Part shown: positions 1-5,498 of the stretch, piece after piece
Position numbering within the stretch: position 1 is the stretch's first letter
Layout of the letters: each line of letters opens with the position of its first letter
Assembly: GCA_023145535.1 (NCBI GenBank)
Contig: JAGLDQ010000126.1
Coordinates: 1-6,086, forward strand
Direction: 5' to 3'
DNA length: 6,086 bases
DNA from: Cocleimonas sp.
GTDB taxonomy: Bacteria > Pseudomonadota > Gammaproteobacteria > Thiotrichales > Thiotrichaceae
Translations under genes and position numbers: made by a program
Notes under the pieces: generated by a model
What the model was told of the DNA's origin: nothing
Seen by the model: the letters and a program-made list of their open reading frames with translations, nothing else
The model's database searches: none

Positions 1-1623
1 AATCTGAGGAACACCAGCAACAGTGCTACCAATCATCTGTGTAATAATTGCAGGCATCTGTGCATTATACCCACGTGTATCAACAAATCTTAGTAAAGCA
101 AAACCATTCTCTTTTTCAAAAATAGTACCCACTTCCAAGTCACGCATTATTTCAACTTCATTTCTGCCAACAGGAATAGTTGAATCCCATGGAGACACTG
201 TATAGTCAATGCCATGCATTTTCTCATGCTCATTAAATACATTGTAAATAAAGGAGAATGTACCAAAATTAGTAGCGGTATCACGCCAATATCCATCATC
301 ATTGCCAAGTTGTACTAACACTCTTTTATAAGGTTGTGTAATAACAAGCTGGTTAGTAACCGAGTCCGCATTAAAGGTATAAGCAGTATTCACAACAGAA
401 AATGCTTTTGCATCATCACGAATCCCTTGCTCATTATATAAAGCCCACTCTACATCCTGAAAGTTTCCACTAATATCCACTTTATTTCCTACAATTCTCC
501 TATCTTGTAAGTTAGCAATCTCACCTTCCGTCCAAATAATTTTATTTTCAGAAGTAAAGTTTTTAATTGCTTTTGCAGGAAGAATCATATCTCTTGGTGC
601 ATTGGTGCCATTATAAAGCCTTACCGTACCGGAGAGATGCTCACCCACATCACCAAAGAAATTACCTGCTTTAATATCAGTATCTGTTCTACAATTCTCC
701 GCTTGATTAGGTGCAGCAATACTATAATTTTCAATACTAGAATAGGTGTTTGTACCTGTAGCACTGCTAGAAATAATTGTATTTCGTATATAAGTACCTT
801 GTTCCATTGCATTTCTATGACCAATACGCCAGCCAGGACGGCAAATATCTAATTCACGACGGTAATTTGCAAATAATCTCGCATGTTGCTTATGATAACG
901 TGAGTCATGAGAATCAAGATCATCAGTATCACCCTTCGCCTGTGCCATACCATAAACAACAACATAACCACTTTCTGGTAGCTTATTAGGATTATTGCTT
1001 CCTGGAGCAACAAATGGTGTCGCTTTAGAGGCAAAATCATCATCATCTATATCATTAAGGTTACTACTAGGGGATGGAACACGACGAACAATAGAACCAT
1101 CTTCAGAGGTAAGTTTGCCATTTTCTATTTTAAAACGTACCACATCGGCTGCCGATAAATAGACATTGAAGTCCAACACTTCAAATGAATCTTTACTTCG
1201 ATAAACCGCAACCTTGGCAACAATTGCATGGTGCTTACTCGTATTTCTTACCACAAACTCCGTCCCCCAATCATCTTTTTGATTGAAAAAAGGAAAGACC
1301 AAAGCATCGCCACGATTAGAAACATCATAAAGTGCAGGATTTGTCGAAGTATGTGGTTTTACAGAATAAAGTCTCAAGCCTTCATCTGCTTCTTTTGGAG
1401 GGTGAGCATTTGCAGTAACCGATGGTGTCACGCCAGTCAGTGGCAGTAAGTTTCCTTGATAAGCCGCTTTACGACTACTTCCTGGTACTAAAATAGGCCC
1501 ATCTGTCGCATTAGCAGAATTAGAACCTGTATTTGTTCCAGAGGTATCAAACGCCATAACGCTAGAACTTGTAACCGCAGCAAGAACCGCCGCAATAGAC
1601 ATTGAAAGTATTTTTTTTCTCAT
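1..1623 (-). CDS. Secreted beta-rich protein of unknown function, C-terminus cut by window edge (first 541 residues)
   Basis: The frame is open from the ATG at 1623 to base 1, 541 codons with no stop, so the 3' end lies outside. The start is supported by a Shine-Dalgarno sequence 6 nt upstream and a Sec signal peptide: basic MRKK, a hydrophobic core at about 5-17, and probable cleavage after V-M-A (residue 24). The mature part begins with a low-complexity Ser/Thr/Asn/Gly stretch (26-41). Residues 105-166 form a compact segment in which GDALVFPFF, EFVVRNTS, AIVAKVAVY and VLDFNVYLSAADVVRF alternate like beta-strands of an Ig-like sandwich. This resembles, from memory only, a segment of cell-surface proteins in sulfur-oxidising bacteria. 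Asp-rich loops lie at 188-197 (NLNDIDDDDF) and 231-240. Only two cysteines are visible, C261 and C311, a possible disulfide. No transmembrane segment, lipobox, catalytic motif or sorting signal is seen. It is the last visible gene of the series, 117 bp after the DUF11-type gene. Export is well supported; function is unknown. Confidence 0.85.
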   Translation of the reverse strand, partial: MRKKILSMSIAAVLAAVTSSSVMAFDTSGTNTGSNSANATDGPILVPGSSRKAAYQGNLLPLTGVTPSVTANAHPPKEADEGLRLYSVKPHTSTNPALYDVSNRGDALVFPFFNQKDDWGTEFVVRNTSKHHAIVAKVAVYRSKDSFEVLDFNVYLSAADVVRFKIENGKLTSEDGSIVRRVPSPSSNLNDIDDDDFASKATPFVAPGSNNPNKLPESGYVVVYGMAQAKGDTDDLDSHDSRYHKQHARLFANYRRELDICRPGWRIGHRNAMEQGTYIRNTIISSSATGTNTYSSIENYSIAAPNQAENCRTDTDIKAGNFFGDVGEHLSGTVRLYNGTNAPRDMILPAKAIKNFTSENKIIWTEGEIANLQDRRIVGNKVDISGNFQDVEWALYNEQGIRDDAKAFSVVNTAYTFNADSVTNQLVITQPYKRVLVQLGNDDGYWRDTATNFGTFSFIYNVFNEHEKMHGIDYTVSPWDSTIPVGRNEVEIMRDLEVGTIFEKENGFALLRFVDTRGYNAQMPAIITQMIGSTVAGVPQI

Positions 1624-1629
1624 TTTTTA

Positions 1630-1635
1630 TCCTTC
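1630..1635 (-). promoter_or_regulatory. Ribosome binding site of the 541+ residue secreted protein
   Basis: GAAGGA lies 6 nt before the ATG at 1623. It is the best Shine-Dalgarno match near this start. It fixes residue 1 in preference to the next Met (codon 8), which would remove the basic n-region of the signal peptide. Confidence 0.75.
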
Positions 1636-1680
1636 TTTTTTTATTATTGATTTATGGTTGTTATTATTTTATTGATTGAC

Positions 1681-1692
1681 TATACAAGTATA
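1681..1692. repeat. Short inverted repeat TATAC-AA-GTATA
   Basis: A 5-bp inverted repeat with a 2-bp centre (TATACAAGTATA) lies 58-69 bp upstream of the secreted-protein start. It overlaps the end of the candidate -10 region. Its size suits a small operator half-site pair, but it is short and AT-rich, so chance is a serious alternative. It has no GC-rich stem and is not a terminator. Confidence 0.25.
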
Positions 1693-1718
1693 ACAATCAA
1701 ACTCTTAATCTATGACAA
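1690..1718 (-). promoter_or_regulatory. Weak candidate sigma-70 promoter for the secreted-protein gene
   Basis: On the minus strand TTGTCA (1718-1713) is followed, after exactly 17 nt, by TGTTAT (1695-1690). That is 5 of 6 matches to the -35 consensus and 4 of 6 to the -10. An alternative -10, TATAGT (1684-1679), is closer to consensus but has no good -35 at proper distance. The site falls in the 117-bp AT-rich gap after the 908-residue gene and would give a leader of roughly 60 nt. It could let the last gene be expressed independently. AT-rich spacers yield such matches by chance, so this is only a candidate. Confidence 0.25.
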
Positions 1719-1740
1719 GTAATTGATAATCGGTACATAC

Positions 1741-4467
1741 CTAATCCAGCTTTACACCAAAGATAAGCACTAATGATCCCCCAGGTGCAACACTAATACT
1801 CGCGCCATTCACGCTGCCCCCTGAAATATCACCTTCCGTACCTGCCACACCGCCAACAATATTCCCTGCCACAGGAGTGACGGTCGGTGAGCCAAAGAAC
1901 TGAGTAAAGGTAGGGGCCGCATCATCAATACGCGCATTATTAACGGTCGTAACGCCCGTATTGATGGCTGTCAAACGGTAAACAACGCAAGCACCTGGTT
2001 CTACTTGAAATGCAGTCGTTGAAAATGCGCCATCTGCACTACCATCACAAAGCGCATCGACGGCTTGCTCTTTTATGATGCGCATTTTAGACGTGCTAAC
2101 AGTGGTAACATCTTGTGCTTGATCCCTTAATAGCGCACCTGTACACGTATTGACATCACCATTATCTGGATAACCTTGAACGGTTAGTGTTTGCGTGTTT
2201 TTCAGCCCCATCGCGGCGGTTCCTGGAGCAAATAACTTGATTAAGATCGGGAAGCTTTGACCAGCTGCCAGTGTTTGATCACCTAATGGCGTGTCCCCTG
2301 CATCCAGTTGTCCATCTTCATTAACATCTTTATAAAGTACCGATGACCAGCCTGACTGAGGATCTAAGTCCTCTGAGGTCACATTAATACATTCCAATGC
2401 TGTATTGCCATTATTGGTAATGCGATGCGAGTAAACAACAGACCCACCGGGTTCAATCTGTCCGATCTGATCGGGTGCCATGCTTAAGGCGGGTTGTTCG
2501 ACCACTTTAACGGCATCATGCTTAATATCAAATACATTGGTAAGACGGGAATACACCTTAAAATAGATAGGATGCTCAGTACCATCAGCGACCGCATTAG
2601 CAGGAGCGGTGACCACCGCGCACATTAGTTGACTAGCACCCGCTGCAATACTATTAGTAACACTAGAAGCAGCGCCCAGTGTTGAACAATCTGCATTGCC
2701 ACCCTCATGATAAATAGCGATTTTCCAACCAGCTTCTACAGTACCTGCTTCAAATGGATTCTTAATACTATATTGCAATTCATAACTGCCACTGGCATCA
2801 CTGGTATTATTAACAAACAGCTTAAACACAACCTGCCCACTTGGCACAATATTTTCTGTAGTAACGGCACTACCTTCTGGCCCAATGCCAACACCATCTG
2901 CCGCAACAGCTCCTGATGCAATATCTTTATTATTGGTTAAATCAACTGAATCACTCGTTATTTCTCCTAAATAATCCGTAACGGTATTTGATATGCTGCT
3001 ATCAATAGAAGAACTGGCTGTCTTTGTTAGTTCAAAACCTGCCCCATTATTATCACCTGATGCGTTATTGGGAAGTATCGCTTTTAAAACCACTTTATAA
3101 CTCGCATTAGGTGCCATTATTCCCGTATCAACCGTACCATTATTATTGCTATCCATTAAAGGGGTAAAGCCATCCGACTGGAATAATTGAAAGACAGTAC
3201 CAGCGGGGAACGTGTCATTCACCTCATCCATTGTCATATCAAACACATCATCACTATTGCCTGTATTGCGGATAATATTATCAAAAATCACCGTTGACCC
3301 TCGACTAGCGGTATCAACAATAAAAGAATCACGAGTCGTTCCTCCTTTATTATCAGCACCATCCTCTGGGTTTGTTGTTGACCCATTGGCAATAACATTA
3401 GGCTGTTGAAGAATTTCAAAGGGAACTTGATTGGTGTTGACAGGGGGTATCGTGGTTGAACCTGTCTTATAAGAAAATTCTGCAATATTGACTAATGTAG
3501 AGGCCGATAATCCTGTTGCAATATCCACTTCAAAGGTTACTTCACCTGAAGCACCAGCGACAACTTGTGCAATGACGGCGGATACATTCGTCTCACAACC
3601 CGCCTCATACGCACAATATTTAATCGTATTGGGCGCAGTGCCTTGTGCATCGTTGTTATCAGTATCCGATAAAGTAGTCCCCGTACCCGTTTCACTCCAG
3701 TATGCAGCGCCTGAGCGGTACACCATGCCTGTTGGCAAACTGTCAATTAAAGTAACCTCGGTAGCCGTTTCCACCCCTTTATTTTCATAGCGTAATGTGA
3801 TGGTATAAGGGCCACTTGGCGATGTACCCGCGTTAGCACTCATACTTTTTACCACATTAATGACGGCATCATCAGAAACAAAGATGGTATCTGTATTGGT
3901 TTTTTCAATAACCAAATCAGTGGGGGTCTCAACAAAAGTACTCGCACCTTTTATCGTTAATTTCCCTTGTTCTCCACTATTCGCGTTTGCTGGAACTTCC
4001 GCACCAATAACAAAATAGAAGGACTCATCAGCGGCTAAAACATCGGTTGCTGTAATCGGCGTTGTATTATCAGGAAGACCATCCTTATCTTTATCAGCGT
4101 AGATCAATACCTTAGCCAAATCAAAATCATAATTATCACCCCCAACATTTGCAACGGTTAAAGCATACGTATCAACACCATTACCTGTGTTGGTTAATAC
4201 ATGCGGCAAATACACCACATTACCAACGACTCCATAACGTGTTTGATCCTGAACCAGCTCCATTGCACCGACTTGCTGTATGAGTGTTTCTACAACATTT
4301 GAAGTCGCTGTTTGTTCTACCCCATTTGCATCCTTATACGTTGCACTTGCCTGATTCTGAATCAAGGTACCCGCAATCGGTGATTTGGCATGAACCGTAA
4401 AAGATAACAGCATACTGAAAACCAAAAACCAAAGGATGAAGGTTTTATTTTTAGGGTGATACTTCAT
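1741..4467 (-). CDS. Secreted multi-domain DUF11/Ig-like beta-sandwich protein, 908 residues
   Basis: This is a complete ORF ending in TAG. The Sec signal peptide has basic residues at 2-8, a hydrophobic core at about 10-24, and probable cleavage after V-H-A (residue 27), which supports this ATG despite a weak Shine-Dalgarno (GAGA, 7 nt upstream). The mature start, with IAGTLIQNQASATY then a TATSNVV motif, is typical of DUF11-type surface proteins. About six beta-sandwich units follow: ~70-185, 200-345 (clearest DUF11, with ENKGVETATEVTLIDSLPTG), 390-495, 540-650, 672-770 and 795-908. The recurring core is a strand then N(T/N)G/NxS near the unit start. Asp-rich loops resembling thrombospondin type-3 or dockerin Ca sites lie at 125-133, 439-447 and 714-725. 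Eight cysteines (285, 291, 594, 616, 693, 775, 807, 827) fall into within-unit pairs, fitting disulfides formed outside the cytoplasm. No membrane anchor, LPXTG, barrel or type IX signal is visible; the chain ends in a beta-strand (LVLIFGVKLD). A structural or adhesive envelope role is inferred. Confidence 0.92.
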   Translation of the reverse strand: MKYHPKNKTFILWFLVFSMLLSFTVHAKSPIAGTLIQNQASATYKDANGVEQTATSNVVETLIQQVGAMELVQDQTRYGVVGNVVYLPHVLTNTGNGVDTYALTVANVGGDNYDFDLAKVLIYADKDKDGLPDNTTPITATDVLAADESFYFVIGAEVPANANSGEQGKLTIKGASTFVETPTDLVIEKTNTDTIFVSDDAVINVVKSMSANAGTSPSGPYTITLRYENKGVETATEVTLIDSLPTGMVYRSGAAYWSETGTGTTLSDTDNNDAQGTAPNTIKYCAYEAGCETNVSAVIAQVVAGASGEVTFEVDIATGLSASTLVNIAEFSYKTGSTTIPPVNTNQVPFEILQQPNVIANGSTTNPEDGADNKGGTTRDSFIVDTASRGSTVIFDNIIRNTGNSDDVFDMTMDEVNDTFPAGTVFQLFQSDGFTPLMDSNNNGTVDTGIMAPNASYKVVLKAILPNNASGDNNGAGFELTKTASSSIDSSISNTVTDYLGEITSDSVDLTNNKDIASGAVAADGVGIGPEGSAVTTENIVPSGQVVFKLFVNNTSDASGSYELQYSIKNPFEAGTVEAGWKIAIYHEGGNADCSTLGAASSVTNSIAAGASQLMCAVVTAPANAVADGTEHPIYFKVYSRLTNVFDIKHDAVKVVEQPALSMAPDQIGQIEPGGSVVYSHRITNNGNTALECINVTSEDLDPQSGWSSVLYKDVNEDGQLDAGDTPLGDQTLAAGQSFPILIKLFAPGTAAMGLKNTQTLTVQGYPDNGDVNTCTGALLRDQAQDVTTVSTSKMRIIKEQAVDALCDGSADGAFSTTAFQVEPGACVVYRLTAINTGVTTVNNARIDDAAPTFTQFFGSPTVTPVAGNIVGGVAGTEGDISGGSVNGASISVAPGGSLVLIFGVKLD

Positions 4468-4476
4468 GATTTTGTC

Positions 4477-4497
4477 TCAATTATTATTATTTTTCAC
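4477..4497 (-). other. Possible six-codon upstream ORF with stop overlapping the next Shine-Dalgarno
   Basis: GTG AAA AAT AAT AAT AAT TGA ends 9 nt before the ATG of the 908-residue gene. Its TGA overlaps the weak GAGA Shine-Dalgarno of that gene, an arrangement that can permit translational coupling. An AGG lies about 4 nt ahead of the GTG. Its first codons resemble the start of the upstream OmpA-type gene (ATG AAA AAT AAT AAT). The stretch is simple sequence, so it may have no function. Confidence 0.15.
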
Positions 4498-4508
4498 AAA
4501 CCTGTTCT

Positions 4509-4542
4509 GGTTAGCTTATAAGCGTAGCGAGATAACATAACC
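4509..4542. repeat. Imperfect stem-loop in the leader of the DUF11-type gene
   Basis: In the 156-bp gap between the OmpA-type and 908-residue genes, the minus strand reads GGTTA-TG-TTAT, a 12-nt loop, then ATAA-GC-TAACC. This gives 5 + 4 base pairs separated by a 2-nt mismatch. The right arm (plus coordinates 4514-4523) also contains the perfect 10-bp palindrome GCTTATAAGC, which could form an alternative structure or a dimeric protein site. There is no T-run after it on either strand, so it is not an intrinsic terminator. It may be a leader structure, an mRNA processing site or an operator. The remainder of the gap shows nothing convincing. Confidence 0.35.
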
Positions 4543-4623
4543 TGATAATTTGCTTTTCCTGATGTTGGGTCAGTTTTATGACAACACCTAAAACCAATCC
4601 GATCTGCAATTCAACACGCCATC

Positions 4624-5307
4624 CTAACGCACAGGTCCTGGGGGGTTAAATTTAGATTGTTTAGGTTGTATTTCCAAGGCTAAAGGACGACCTTTCTGAT
4701 CCAGCAACATTAATTCAACACGACGGTTGATACTACGCTCTTGGACTGACTGACCAAGAATAGGCAGCTCTTCTCCCAAGGGTGAAACACGGATTCTTTG
4801 TTTAGCAATACCATGACCCACTAAATAATGAATAACAGTATTTTGCCGTCTTACCGCTAAACGACGGTTATAAGCATTAGAGCCTTTAAAATCAGTAAAG
4901 GATTGTATGTTTAATTTCAAATGCTTATGCCGACGCAATACGCTCACATCGGCATCTAAACGCTTCTGTTCTGCCTTCGTCAATGTTGCCAAATCAAACC
5001 CAAAATATACGGCAGGCTCCCAACGAATCCCACGTATAACCTGACGATCAACTTTATTCACGACTTTAGTAACAACCTTCGTTTTATATTTCGTCTTATA
5101 CTTTACGATCACTTCTTTTTTTATTTTAACTTTTTCAACAATCTTCACCCGCTCAACTATTTTGACTTTAGGCTGTGGTATTTCACAATTTTCATCATAT
5201 TCAGCATACAGCGCATCAGTACTAGTACAACCTGATAAGGCAATACTGATTGCAGTAATCATCAATAATTTAGAGTGTGGTTTTATAACTGGATTATTAT
5301 TTTTCAT
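4624..5307 (-). CDS. OmpA-family peptidoglycan-associated outer-membrane lipoprotein with polybasic linker
   Basis: This is a complete 227-residue ORF. The start is supported by AAGGG 8 nt upstream and by a lipoprotein signal peptide: a Lys-containing n-region, hydrophobic core at 14-23 and lipobox L-S-G-C with lipidated Cys27. Residue +2 is Thr, not Asp, which favours outer-membrane sorting. Residues 47-86 are a Lys/Val-rich linker (14 Lys, 1 Arg, 3 Glu) with six-residue repeats VKIVER, VKIVEK and VKIKKE. From about 98 to 203 comes an OmpA C-terminal domain: VYFGFDLATLT (100-110), FTDFKGSNAYNRRLAVRR (137-154) and INRRVELMLL (193-202). Asp139 and Arg196 occupy the positions that bind diaminopimelate in this family; the usual GHTD His is replaced by Phe137. 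The C-terminus is a short Pro-rich tail (PPGPVR). Its known family role is non-covalent tethering of the outer membrane to peptidoglycan. Its position between a barrel gene and a secreted beta-sandwich gene suggests it anchors that assembly. It is not a standard Pal, because of the long basic linker. Confidence 0.93.
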   Translation of the reverse strand: MKNNNPVIKPHSKLLMITAISIALSGCTSTDALYAEYDENCEIPQPKVKIVERVKIVEKVKIKKEVIVKYKTKYKTKVVTKVVNKVDRQVIRGIRWEPAVYFGFDLATLTKAEQKRLDADVSVLRRHKHLKLNIQSFTDFKGSNAYNRRLAVRRQNTVIHYLVGHGIAKQRIRVSPLGEELPILGQSVQERSINRRVELMLLDQKGRPLALEIQPKQSKFNPPGPVR

Positions 5308-5315
5308 TATTATTG

Positions 5316-5320
5316 CCCTT
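5316..5320 (-). promoter_or_regulatory. Ribosome binding site of the OmpA-family lipoprotein gene
   Basis: AAGGG precedes the ATG at 5307 with an 8-nt spacer. It supports that start, which also gives a complete lipoprotein signal peptide. Confidence 0.65.
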
Positions 5321-5400
5321 ATTATAATTGTCCTAAGACGCTAACCAAGCACTAGAATCCCCGCAAAAATCACAGCAACATCATAAGGTGAGACCGTTGA

Positions 5401-5428
5401 GATTTTTAGTCGATTTTAGTTTTTAGTC
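5401..5428. repeat. Three tandem near-copies of a TTTTTAGTC-type element
   Basis: On the plus strand GATTTTTAGTC (5401-5411), GATTTTAGT (5412-5420) and TTTTAGTC (5421-5428) follow one another directly. On the minus strand, the sense of transcription, these read as repeated GACTAAAA. The array sits about 95-120 bp upstream of the lipoprotein start, within the 191-bp gap after the barrel gene, and is flanked by GTTGA/TCAAC. Spacing of 9-11 bp, near one helical turn, suits a regulator binding array. The repeats are short and AT-rich, so replication slippage is an alternative. The rest of the gap has no gene and no clear terminator. Confidence 0.4.
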
Positions 5429-5498
5429 AACCTCCTAGCTTGTTACTTGTCATCGGTATTGTGAGGAATAAAACACAGACGACACTTGAATGACTTTC

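Noticed and set aside
1021..1062. ATC/GAT trinucleotide run as a microsatellite
   Set aside because: It is only about four units and encodes a plausible Asp-rich loop in frame, so it is adequately explained as coding sequence.
23..1449. Several 60-73 codon ORFs on both strands in the left quarter
   Set aside because: The minus-strand frame open from 1623 to 1, with signal peptide and Shine-Dalgarno, explains this region fully. The short ORFs are in other frames and have biased compositions.
3488..3790. 100-codon plus-strand ORF opposite the 908-residue gene
   Set aside because: It lies wholly antisense to a gene with strong domain evidence, has no convincing ribosome binding site or domain, and is best explained as a shadow of the opposite frame. 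The same applies to the other short plus- and minus-strand ORFs inside the four genes.
4509..4542. Intrinsic terminator between the lipoprotein and 908-residue genes
   Set aside because: The stem is interrupted and AT-rich and is not followed by a T-run on either strand.
5321..5326. Perfect TATAAT on the minus strand upstream of the lipoprotein gene
   Set aside because: It ends one base before the ribosome binding site, so transcription would start at or after it and remove it from the message. The best -35 (TTGGTT, 16 nt away) is poor.
5402..5430. TTGACT with a 17-nt spacer and AAAAAT as a promoter for the lipoprotein gene
   Set aside because: The -35 is good, but the -10 lacks the key first T and the match arises from the AT-rich repeat array. 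Kept only as part of the repeat finding.
5431..5436. Perfect AGGAGG on the minus strand as the Shine-Dalgarno of a small gene
   Set aside because: No ATG, GTG or TTG at suitable distance opens more than four codons.
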